In this document: one piece after another, positions 50,561-59,052 of the stretch
Layout: every line of letters begins with the position of its first letter
How positions within the stretch are numbered: position 1 is the stretch's first letter
Assembly: GCA_964592175.1 (NCBI GenBank)
Contig: CAZQBU010000015.1
Span: forward strand, 1 to 64,000
Direction of reading: 5' to 3'
DNA length: 64,000 nucleotides
Source: JALNZU01 sp964592175
GTDB taxonomy: Bacteria; Bacteroidota; Bacteroidia; Bacteroidales; F082
Translations under genes and position numbers: made by a program
The notes under the pieces: generated by a model
Databases searched by the model: none
What the model saw: only the letters and a program-made list of their open reading frames with translations
What the model was told of the DNA's origin: nothing

Positions 50561-52336
50561 CTAAGGCAACGACAGCTCGCTTAATTTTTTGCGATAGGTA
50601 GCAAATACATTGGCACGGGATATATATCCCATATATTTTCCGTTGTCTAATACTACAATATTGTATTTTCCCGAGTCTTGGAATTTTTCAGCCACCATAT
50701 CCATCGGGTCATCAGGATGAATAACATCATCCGGGAACACCATAATGTTTTCCAATGACTTGGAATACAAGGATGTATCAAACATAATCGTTCGAATATC
50801 ATCAAGCAATATATGGCCTTTAAAAACACCTTCTTCATTCACCACAGGGAATATATTTCGCTTCGATTGGCTAATAACCTGAACTAATTCAGCCAAAGTT
50901 TGGCGTGGTAATACCCTATGAAAATCATTTTCTATCAAATGATTCACCTCCATCATATCCAACACGCTTTGGTCTTTGTTGTGGGTCACCAATTCACGAC
51001 GATTTGCCAACTGATGCGTATAAATCGAGTTGGGAGTGAACACTTTAACCGTTGCAAATGAAATAGTGGATACAATCATCAGCGGAATAAATAAGCTATA
51101 ACCTCCGGTAATTTCAGCAATCAAAAATATTCCGGTGAGTGGTGCATGCAATATGCCTGCAATCATACCCGACATGCCTACCACCACAAACTTACTTGTA
51201 TGCAGGCTGGCTATGCCGAATTCATTTATTAAAGTGGCATAAAACAGTCCTAAAAACGCACCCATAAATAAAGCCGGAGCAAAAACCCCTCCTACTCCTC
51301 CTGCAGTAAAGGTGAAAGAGGTAGCAAAGACCTTCATCAGCAGCACTGCAACGAAAAGAGCAAAAATCACCCATATATTATCTTTAAAAGCAAAGAAAAT
51401 ACTGTGGTTGTATAAAGGACTTAAATCGCCGCGAAGACTTTGGTTAATTGCCTCATAACCTTCACCATAAAGTGAGGGAAACAAAAAGATGAGCACGCCC
51501 AACAACAATACACTAATGCCAAATCGCTTCACCCAATTTGTATACTTCTTTTCAAAATAAGACTCGATGCTAATAAACAGCTTTGTAAAATAGGCTGAAA
51601 GCAATCCGGCCAACAGTCCGAGCCCAATATAAAAAACAGTATTGGCAGGGTCGAAAGATGCGGGCATGGTTACCGGATACATCACCGCTTGTCCGAGGAC
51701 AAAATATGATGTTAAAACAGCTGTTACGGTGGCAATAAGCAATGGGACCAATGATGCAGCGGTTAAATCAATCATGATTACTTCGAGCGCAAAAACTATT
51801 GCAGCAATAGGTGCCTGAAAGATAGAAGCAACCGCTGCTGCACTTGCCAATCCAATCATGAGCACAATCTGCCGATGATTAAGGCGCAAAAACTGACCTA
51901 TATTTGAGCCCACCGCAGCACCGGTAGAGACAGTAGGACCTTCCAGCCCGACCGAGCCGCCAAAACCAACAGTTAATGCACTAGTAATAATGGCAGAAAA
52001 TGTATTATGAAATTCGATTAATCCTTTTTTGCGGCTAATGGCATAAAGTACTCCCGGAATACCGTGGCCGGGCTCTTGTTTGATGATGTATCGCATAAAT
52101 AACACCGCAAGTAAGATGCCCACAGCAGGATATAAAAAATATAAATAGTTTACATACTGGCTTGTAAAACTTTGAGTTAGTAGTTGCTGAATGAAATGAG
52201 CCGAGTTTTTAATGATGATTGCAGATATACCCGCAGCAATTCCAACAACTACACTCAGTATATAAATATACTGTCTGTCAGATATATAGCGAATACGCCA
52301 ATCAAAAAACTTTTCGAGTAAACGATTAAAATTCAT
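50561..52336 (-). CDS. ClC-family chloride channel/antiporter with CBS pair
   Basis: A 591-aa membrane protein. Selectivity-filter motifs are visible: GHGIPGVLYA (GSGIP equivalent, about 91), GSVGLEGPTVSTG with the gating Glu (about 124) and GGVGGVFAPALFMG (about 340). The C-terminal ~140 residues contain two CBS domains (about 450-585) that may bind nucleotides. It exports or exchanges chloride or fluoride-like anions; the exact ion is not readable here. Confidence 0.92.
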   Translation of the reverse strand: MNFNRLLEKFFDWRIRYISDRQYIYILSVVVGIAAGISAIIIKNSAHFIQQLLTQSFTSQYVNYLYFLYPAVGILLAVLFMRYIIKQEPGHGIPGVLYAISRKKGLIEFHNTFSAIITSALTVGFGGSVGLEGPTVSTGAAVGSNIGQFLRLNHRQIVLMIGLASAAAVASIFQAPIAAIVFALEVIMIDLTAASLVPLLIATVTAVLTSYFVLGQAVMYPVTMPASFDPANTVFYIGLGLLAGLLSAYFTKLFISIESYFEKKYTNWVKRFGISVLLLGVLIFLFPSLYGEGYEAINQSLRGDLSPLYNHSIFFAFKDNIWVIFALFVAVLLMKVFATSFTFTAGGVGGVFAPALFMGAFLGLFYATLINEFGIASLHTSKFVVVGMSGMIAGILHAPLTGIFLIAEITGGYSLFIPLMIVSTISFATVKVFTPNSIYTHQLANRRELVTHNKDQSVLDMMEVNHLIENDFHRVLPRQTLAELVQVISQSKRNIFPVVNEEGVFKGHILLDDIRTIMFDTSLYSKSLENIMVFPDDVIHPDDPMDMVAEKFQDSGKYNIVVLDNGKYMGYISRANVFATYRKKLSELSLP

Positions 52337-52452
52337 TATTTTAAATTAGGCATCAAATCATTTTTGAAGCGAATATATAAAAAGGCTTTGTAATGGATGG
52401 TTTTGAATATCAAAAAACAAAATGATTTAAAAATATTTTACAGCTAAACAAC

Positions 52453-53187
52453 TCATCCGGCAACTTTAAAAACCAATGCATTTTCTTTTGAGGCACGTTC
52501 ATGAATTTCGGATAAATAGTGGGTAGATACCATCGCTTTATCAAGTATCTCCAAACATTTGGCAAACTTGCCTTTTTCACGAAATAACTCAGCTATAAAA
52601 GCGATATTGGCTGCTTTGTCTTCTTCTATACGTAACAGCTCGATGAGCCTGCTGATATTTGCCACATATTCTTGGCGATAAGCTTGAAACGCTTTGAGGT
52701 TTTTTCGTCTTTTTCGCTTTTCGGATAAGTAAGCTAAGGGCTGTTTGAAGAATGAAGGCGTATATTCTTCGTCAATACGAACCAAATCATTGTATGCCCA
52801 TAGCAATAATTTACGCAGGTACAGCTCTTGCTCATTGGTGTAAGGTTTCAAAATATTTACTAACATCTGTAAGCGTGTAATCATTGCCCTTATACCTTCC
52901 GGTGTGTTTCTGTCAAGACCAAATAAATACCAAGTTTGAAAGGGATACACCAAATAATCAGCCACTTCCGTGTCCTGAAGTTCCGTTTTTTCGTTTTCCA
53001 ACCAAAATGCATGGGCACAAGATGGGCACACAACTGCTTGAAAATCCGTAAAAACAATGCCTTCACTTATCATTTTACCATCAGAATACAATTCGGTAAA
53101 ATAAGCGGCATCTGTTTTCAGGCGTTTGCCGCATAGCTGCGCAGAACATTGTGGACAACTGAATATGAATCTGTTAAAGCTAGTCAT
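52453..53187 (-). CDS. DUF2225-family protein
   Basis: A 244-aa cytoplasmic protein with two zinc-type Cys pairs: CPQCSAQLC (residues 10-18) and CPSCAHAF (about 53-60). The rest is helical with TPR-like character, ending KCLEILDKAM (about 213-222). Matches the DUF2225 pattern, known mainly from Firmicutes and Bacteroidota and without a proven function. It lies 16 bp after the threonine aldolase gene. Confidence 0.7.
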   Translation of the reverse strand: MTSFNRFIFSCPQCSAQLCGKRLKTDAAYFTELYSDGKMISEGIVFTDFQAVVCPSCAHAFWLENEKTELQDTEVADYLVYPFQTWYLFGLDRNTPEGIRAMITRLQMLVNILKPYTNEQELYLRKLLLWAYNDLVRIDEEYTPSFFKQPLAYLSEKRKRRKNLKAFQAYRQEYVANISRLIELLRIEEDKAANIAFIAELFREKGKFAKCLEILDKAMVSTHYLSEIHERASKENALVFKVAG

Positions 53188-53203
53188 TAATGTTCCAAAT
53201 TAT

Positions 53204-54262
53204 CTAGAAGTTCAATTCCTTACTAATAGCATTTGCAGCATTTACAAAGTCTTCCACATCATCGGCTGTAGTGTCGAAGGAGCACATCAGTCGGACCTCG
53301 TGTTTGGATTCATCCCAAACATGGAAAAAGTATTGTTTTTGAAGTTTTGCAATCATTTGTTCCGGCAAAATAGCAAAAACCCCGTTTGCTTGTACCGGAT
53401 GACTGAGTTCAATACCCGGAACTTTTGCAAGTTTTTCGCCTAATAACACAGCCATAGAATTTGCTTTTTCGGCATTTTTCTTCCACACTTCTTGTTCTAA
53501 ATACACTTGAAACTGTGCCAATATAAAACGCAGCTTACTTGCCAGTTGCATACCTTGTTTTCGATTATATTCAAATCCTTTGGCTAATTCAGCGTGTAAA
53601 AAGACGACTGCTTCGCCAAACATCAAGCCATTTTTAGTGCCTCCGAATGATAATACATCCACCCCGCTATCGGTTACCATTTGCTTGAAACTGCAATTTA
53701 AAGCCACGGCAGCATTTGCAATACGTGCTCCATCCATATGCAAATACATATCATTGGCATGTGCAAAATCTGCCAATGCTTTAATCTCTTCAAGGCTGTA
53801 AAGCGTTCCTTTTTCCGACACTTGTGAAATACTGATTATCTTCGGCTGCACATGATGCTGAAATCCAAAGCTTTGCAAAAACGGCTCTACTTGTTCGGGA
53901 CGTATTTTTCCATCCGGACATTCGACTGTAAGCAGCTTACTGCCGGTAAACTTTTCGGGAGCTCCGCCTTCATCTTCGTTCATATGTGCCGAGCGTGGCG
54001 TCACCACCGCCTGCCATGAACGCAATAATTGTTGAACTCCCAACACATTGGCGCCGGTACCATTATAAACAAAAAATGTTTGGCTATCCTCTCCAAAACA
54101 GTTTTTAAATACTTGTTGCACATAGGCTTCCAGCTCATCATTTTCGCCATAAGAAGGATGATGTGCTTGATTAATTGCTATAAGCGCATCCATTATTTCA
54201 GGGGCAACGCCTGACCAATTGTCGCTAGCAAAACTTTTTGTAAAATTAGGTTTATAACTCAC
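53204..54262 (-). CDS. Low-specificity L-threonine aldolase family protein
   Basis: A 352-aa PLP enzyme splitting L-threonine or allo-threonine into glycine and acetaldehyde. PLP lysine in SFGGTKNGLM (about 205-214), DGARIANAAVAL (about 175-186) and the N-terminal SDNWSGVAPEIMDAL. Upstream spacing to rlmN is 22 bp. A related beta-eliminating lyase activity cannot be excluded. Confidence 0.88.
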   Translation of the reverse strand: MSYKPNFTKSFASDNWSGVAPEIMDALIAINQAHHPSYGENDELEAYVQQVFKNCFGEDSQTFFVYNGTGANVLGVQQLLRSWQAVVTPRSAHMNEDEGGAPEKFTGSKLLTVECPDGKIRPEQVEPFLQSFGFQHHVQPKIISISQVSEKGTLYSLEEIKALADFAHANDMYLHMDGARIANAAVALNCSFKQMVTDSGVDVLSFGGTKNGLMFGEAVVFLHAELAKGFEYNRKQGMQLASKLRFILAQFQVYLEQEVWKKNAEKANSMAVLLGEKLAKVPGIELSHPVQANGVFAILPEQMIAKLQKQYFFHVWDESKHEVRLMCSFDTTADDVEDFVNAANAISKELNF

Positions 54263-54284
54263 TTTTATTTGTTTTAATTTTTTA

Positions 54285-55325
54285 TTAAAAATCAGGAGCC
54301 TGCATTTTTACCAATTCTTTGGTTGACAGAAGTCCGCAGGCTGCATAAATATCTTCACCTCTTGAAGCCCTTACCGTGGTTCGTATCCCTTTCTTAAGCA
54401 AGGCTTCCCTAAATTGTTGAATCGTTTCTTCTGAAGAGCTTTCGAGCGGAGTATCCGGTATGGGATGAAAACGGATAAGATTCATTCTGCATCGCAATCC
54501 TTGAAGTAAACGAGAAATCTCTTTCACATGTGCAGGCGTATCGTTCAGCCCTTTGAACATAATATATTCAAATGAGATACGCCGTTGTCTTCCAATGGTA
54601 TAGCTTCGCAATAAGTCAATGACTGATGCAATGGGGTACACATTTTCGATGGGCATTAGTTTTTTCCGTTCTTCGTGAAACGGATTGTGCATGCTGATTG
54701 CCAAATGGCAGGATGAGTTTTCCAAAAATTCACGGATTGCCGGAATAATTCCAATCGTGGAAACTGTAATTCTTTTGGGGCTCCAGGCGTATCCCCAATC
54801 TGCGGTAAAAATTTCACAGCTTTTTAATACGGCATCCAAATTATCGAATGGTTCACCCATTCCCATATACACGATATTTGTCAACTTTTCACGCTCGGGC
54901 AAGCTACGCACTTGATTAATGATTTCCCCCGCTGTTAAATGCCCTTGAAAGCCTTGCTTTCCGGTCATACAAAACAAACAGCCCATTTTACAGCCCACTT
55001 GTGAAGAAACACATAAGGTTGCTCTTTCCCCTTCAGGGATATAGGCTGCTTCAATGAATTTATGTCCGCCGGCAGGAAACAGGTATTTCTTCGTTCCGTC
55101 AACAGATGTTTGCACATTAGTGGATTCAACCACATCCAAGCAATAGTTTTCGGCTAATAATTCACGTAGATGCAAAGACAAATTTGTCATTTCATCAAAA
55201 CTTGTACTGTGTTTTTTATATAGCCAGTCTGCTAACTGCTTTGCGATATACTGAGGCTGCCCCAACTCGCTTACGATTTGCTGCAGCTCGCTCAATGTTT
55301 TTCCAAATAAAGACGGTTTTTTCAT
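54285..55325 (-). CDS. rlmN: 23S rRNA / tRNA C2-adenosine methyltransferase RlmN
   Basis: Radical-SAM enzyme methylating A2503 of 23S rRNA and A37 of some tRNAs. Start MKKPSLFGKT (55325) fits the family and gives 346 aa. The cluster motif is CKMGCLFC (CX3CX2C, about 110-117); the second essential Cys is in ACGLL (about 333). Followed and preceded by short spacers (11-22 bp). Confidence 0.95.
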   Translation of the reverse strand: MKKPSLFGKTLSELQQIVSELGQPQYIAKQLADWLYKKHSTSFDEMTNLSLHLRELLAENYCLDVVESTNVQTSVDGTKKYLFPAGGHKFIEAAYIPEGERATLCVSSQVGCKMGCLFCMTGKQGFQGHLTAGEIINQVRSLPEREKLTNIVYMGMGEPFDNLDAVLKSCEIFTADWGYAWSPKRITVSTIGIIPAIREFLENSSCHLAISMHNPFHEERKKLMPIENVYPIASVIDLLRSYTIGRQRRISFEYIMFKGLNDTPAHVKEISRLLQGLRCRMNLIRFHPIPDTPLESSSEETIQQFREALLKKGIRTTVRASRGEDIYAACGLLSTKELVKMQAPDF

Positions 55326-55336
55326 GATTTTACAAT

Positions 55337-56026
55337 TCAAAAGTAAATCTCCGACATGATTTTGTCAATAGATATCCCTTTATTTATCAATATATCTCTT
55401 ACTTCTACCACCATTTCGGCACTTCCACACAAGAAATAGTATCTGTCTTGTGGGATATTTTGCTGTTCCTTCAACCAATGGGTTAATCTCCCTGAATATA
55501 TGCTTTCCATCTTTTCTTGAGAGCTGCATCGAATATAATTATCTCCAAAGGCAGGGATAAATTCTTCAGCAAAATAAAAGCTATCTGCTTTTCTTCCTCC
55601 ATGGATAAGCTTTTTATTTTGTCCTAATCCGGAGCGCCACATCGATCGGTAGGGTGCAATCCCTGTTCCGGCTGCAATCCACCATGCCGGCTGTTCGTCA
55701 CCTAAAAAAGCACCAAAAGCCGATGACACAAAGAATGTATCTCCGACCTTGAGTTTTGCAAGTTCGGGTGTAAGCAGTCCATCCGATTTAAGGGTAAAAA
55801 GTATGCTGATTTCCTCATCATCCGTTCCACTGCAAATACTGTATAAGCGCGGTGGAATTGCCAAATCAGTCGTCACAGCCACCACTTGACCGGGCAAAAA
55901 ATCAAAATCTCGTGCAAAACTAAGTACAAAAGTGTTTTTTGCCAGCTCATCAACAGCTGTCAGGCTTCGTGCCTCAAGTTTGATGTTTTCGAGAAAACCT
56001 TGTAATCCTGCATCCATAAGTTGCAC
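55337..56026 (-). CDS. Ferredoxin-NADP reductase-like flavoprotein
   Basis: A 229-aa protein with the FAD-binding motif RLYSICSGTDDEEISI (about 79-94), the NAD(P)-binding domain with AAGTGIAPYRSM (about 117-128), and the terminal FLCGSAEMVVEVRDIL. There is no [2Fe-2S] domain. It transfers electrons between NAD(P)H and ferredoxin-like partners. Encoded 11 bp before rlmN, which needs reduced Fe-S and an electron donor; the link is inference. Confidence 0.8.
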   Translation of the reverse strand: MQLMDAGLQGFLENIKLEARSLTAVDELAKNTFVLSFARDFDFLPGQVVAVTTDLAIPPRLYSICSGTDDEEISILFTLKSDGLLTPELAKLKVGDTFFVSSAFGAFLGDEQPAWWIAAGTGIAPYRSMWRSGLGQNKKLIHGGRKADSFYFAEEFIPAFGDNYIRCSSQEKMESIYSGRLTHWLKEQQNIPQDRYYFLCGSAEMVVEVRDILINKGISIDKIMSEIYF

Positions 56027-56079
56027 TTTTATGCAAAAGTAAGGTTTTCTGCTCGCCTTGATACAAATTCAGCCGCTGT

Positions 56080-57681
56080 TTAAAATCCTCTGCCAAACAT
56101 TTCCCAAAAACGATGTTCCAGTTTTTTCCAACGAAGCACGGTAGCACCATAAAAGCTGTTTGTATATTCATTCAATTTACGTTGTGCTTCTTTGTTGTTT
56201 CCGGCTTTTAAAAGCTCTTGTATTTCAAGCTCCAGCTTAGGTAATTCGTCAAATGCTTTTGTTTCAAAATGCTGTACATTTTCTTGAATTATTTCACTGG
56301 TTTTTCCCCAGCTTACGGTTGCCAACTTATTGGCTTTTCGATAATTCCAAATGGCTGCATCTTCTCTGTATCGTTTTTGACCACAATATTCAAATCCTTC
56401 GGGAAGCTCGGTGGCACCCACAAAAATCGGGATACGCGGGCTTTCGGCAGGATTATCGAAAGAAAACCACGACAATCCGCCTATTTCATCTGGCAACCAA
56501 TCCCTAAGCTGCATGATGTGTGAATAAGAACACCAAGCCACCGCAACGGTACGCTGAAACTCAACTGTACCATCGGCAATAAAGTTTAAAGTGTTTCGCA
56601 TATCATGCGTCAACCAAGGGTTTGCCACCGGACTGATTAATGTATCGCTTCCAATGGGTTTACGGTTTTCATCAAGCCTTGGCTTGACATAACGCACATT
56701 TTGAGTCATATCATATTGTGTTCCTTCATAGGTTTCGCGATACAGCTCCATTACTCTTTGCGGGCTTACTTTTTCATCCGGCTTCACTGAAAATGGAAGC
56801 TCTTCCATTTCCATTGTCAAGCCCAAGGAAGGTGCAAGAGCGTTCAAAACAAAAAACTCTCTGATTTTATACGGTTTTTCTTGATTCGCATATGCTTTCC
56901 AAAATTTAAATGGTTCTTTTCCATCCCAAAGACCTAATTCCAAAGCAACCTCTTCCACATTATCGGATGCCATAAAGTAATCCGGTTTTGAGCGGTCTAT
57001 TTGAGCAATACGTGCAATATTTGCCGAGATTCCCACATGATCATCCGGTATGCGTTGTGCAGCCCATACCCCTCCGACACGCGCAGGTCCTTCGCCTAAA
57101 ATCTCCATCTGCCACACTTCATGTTTATCGGCAATGGTAAGGCATTCGCCCCAATCGCCATAACCGTATTCTTTAATCAAATCCCCGATAAGTCGAATGG
57201 CATCACGTGCATTGTCGCATCGTTGCAGAGCAAGACGCTGTAATTCTTCAATCAGGAACATCCCATTTTTGTTCACCAAGGTATCCGGTCCTACAAAAGT
57301 GGTTTCTCCAATCGCCAACTGCTTTTCATTCATGCTAGGATAAGAGGTGTTTAAGTAAGCATAGGTTTGTTTTACTTGAGGAATACTTCCGGCATATTTA
57401 AGGCTGCGGGTGTCCCATGGAGTTTCGGTATGCATGCTTCCCTTATACACCTTATGAGTTGCTGTATCATCATAGGTTGCTGCCGGTTCAATACGTAACC
57501 ATGTGCGATAATTCCCATCACAAGTGTGGGAGGTAATCACTGAGCCATCCGTAGAAGCTTTTTTTCCAACTAATATGCTGGTACAGCTTTCGCCAAACCA
57601 TGGATCGCCCTTTTCTACTTGTGAAAAGCCGACTTTTCCTAAAATCAAGAAGAATAAAATGTAGATTGCAGTTCTTTTCAT
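56080..57681 (-). CDS. C69-family dipeptidase (exported)
   Basis: A 533-aa N-terminal-nucleophile peptidase. Signal peptide 1-20. The mature N-terminus is expected at ESCTSILVGKKAS (C33), typical of autoprocessed dipeptidase A. Family motifs: TSHTCDGNYRTWLRIEP (about 50-66), GIGETTF-like LAIGETTFVG (about 121-130) and VWQMEILGEGP (about 190). It cleaves dipeptides and pairs in function with DPP11. Confidence 0.9.
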   Translation of the reverse strand: MKRTAIYILFFLILGKVGFSQVEKGDPWFGESCTSILVGKKASTDGSVITSHTCDGNYRTWLRIEPAATYDDTATHKVYKGSMHTETPWDTRSLKYAGSIPQVKQTYAYLNTSYPSMNEKQLAIGETTFVGPDTLVNKNGMFLIEELQRLALQRCDNARDAIRLIGDLIKEYGYGDWGECLTIADKHEVWQMEILGEGPARVGGVWAAQRIPDDHVGISANIARIAQIDRSKPDYFMASDNVEEVALELGLWDGKEPFKFWKAYANQEKPYKIREFFVLNALAPSLGLTMEMEELPFSVKPDEKVSPQRVMELYRETYEGTQYDMTQNVRYVKPRLDENRKPIGSDTLISPVANPWLTHDMRNTLNFIADGTVEFQRTVAVAWCSYSHIMQLRDWLPDEIGGLSWFSFDNPAESPRIPIFVGATELPEGFEYCGQKRYREDAAIWNYRKANKLATVSWGKTSEIIQENVQHFETKAFDELPKLELEIQELLKAGNNKEAQRKLNEYTNSFYGATVLRWKKLEHRFWEMFGRGF

Positions 57682-57829
57682 GCCATAATAAGTTTAATTA
57701 CGGCACTAAAATTAAACAAAGCCGCGAATTAAGACCAAAGAAAACAGTAAAAGGCGGTCAAAATCCTTTAAAAGGAGTTTTTCTGTAAGGAAATGAAAAT
57801 AATCTGGTGTTCGCTAGTCGCTTATAGCT

Positions 57830-59008
57830 TTACATGAGTTTTTGAAAAAACTGCCACCATCTATCAGGTATTTCATCGCTCAGAGCAAGCTCGTAATCTT
57901 TACGGGAGCAAGGCACAAAATGGTGACGCTCAAACTTTTTACGATCATCTTTTCCAAAGCTTAAGTCAATCCACCAGCGGTCTGTTTTCTTACTGTTCAG
58001 AAACACCAAATCCTCTTCTTGCCCTTCAATTTGTACGATATAGCGAATAAAGCCGTTTTCGGCATGTGTAGGTATATCATATGCTCGTTTTGCCACACCT
58101 TCGATAAAATACCATATAATTTGCGCAGCCAAGTCGGCGGTGAAATTATTTCTGTCGTATGAGGGATTAAACTCAAACAAACCGAAGCAACTTACTTTAT
58201 CACTTAATCCGGCATAACGGGCAAGCCTGCAAGCTTCATCACCGGTAAAACCATTTGGTCCTGCATTTCCGTTTCCGGGAGCATCCGCTGCGCGTATCGC
58301 TCCTATATCGAATGATACAATATCGGCATTGCGCAATGCAGGCTCACTTTCTTCCATATTTGAGCGAACAACTCCTAAGCGCCATGCATCAAACAAGAGG
58401 TTTTTCATCAAATCAACAGCCATATGATCCACATAATGTGTTTGATAGCCTAAATTTGTGAAATTAAATAAATAGTTTGGCTGATGCATTATCATCCGAC
58501 TTAAATATGCCTGAGAATGAAAATCATCTTCGTGTTCACCCAAATCAAAAATCGAATCTATTGATAGGATATTTACCAGTTGACCTGTGTTTTCGTATGC
58601 CTGATATAATGCATAGGTCAAATCTTGACTGCCACCCATCACTATTGGGATAATACGCTGTTGGATTAGGGCTTCAACTACTTGTGATAATGCAAAATAG
58701 GTATCATTAATGGCATGTCCTGGGCGTATATCACCCAGGTCTGCGATTTTCAAATCGGGCCAATGCGAAAAAAGCGTATAAAATGATTTGCGAATATATT
58801 TAGGTCCCAGCATGCAGCCTTCATTTCTGATGGCATTCCGTTCTTCGGCAACACCTAACAAGGCAATCCGCACCCCATCCAGTGAGGGGAATTTTTCTTT
58901 TTCAGTATATATCAACATGCTGTCAAGCATTCTTTGCTGCCCGGGTCGTCCAAACAGCTCAAGGCTTTTTACAGCAACAGGTTCTAGAAATAAACTAATC
59001 TCTACCAT
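57830..59008 (-). CDS. Arginase-fold protein lacking metal ligands
   Basis: A 392-aa ureohydrolase-fold protein, closest in style to formiminoglutamase. The manganese ligands are mostly lost: GGSHD reads GGSQD (Q128), DxHxD reads DSIFD (I153), and SxDxDxxDP reads SFDIGAIRAAD (232-242). The fold segments remain around these. An isolated pseudoenzyme, possibly a scaffold or regulator; this divergent form appears stable in Bacteroidota (recollection). Placed before topA on the same strand, 44 bp away. Confidence 0.75.
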   Translation of the reverse strand: MVEISLFLEPVAVKSLELFGRPGQQRMLDSMLIYTEKEKFPSLDGVRIALLGVAEERNAIRNEGCMLGPKYIRKSFYTLFSHWPDLKIADLGDIRPGHAINDTYFALSQVVEALIQQRIIPIVMGGSQDLTYALYQAYENTGQLVNILSIDSIFDLGEHEDDFHSQAYLSRMIMHQPNYLFNFTNLGYQTHYVDHMAVDLMKNLLFDAWRLGVVRSNMEESEPALRNADIVSFDIGAIRAADAPGNGNAGPNGFTGDEACRLARYAGLSDKVSCFGLFEFNPSYDRNNFTADLAAQIIWYFIEGVAKRAYDIPTHAENGFIRYIVQIEGQEEDLVFLNSKKTDRWWIDLSFGKDDRKKFERHHFVPCSRKDYELALSDEIPDRWWQFFQKLM

Positions 59009-59052
59009 CAGAAAAAGCAGTTGAAAACGCGAAATTAATCAAAACTTATCTG

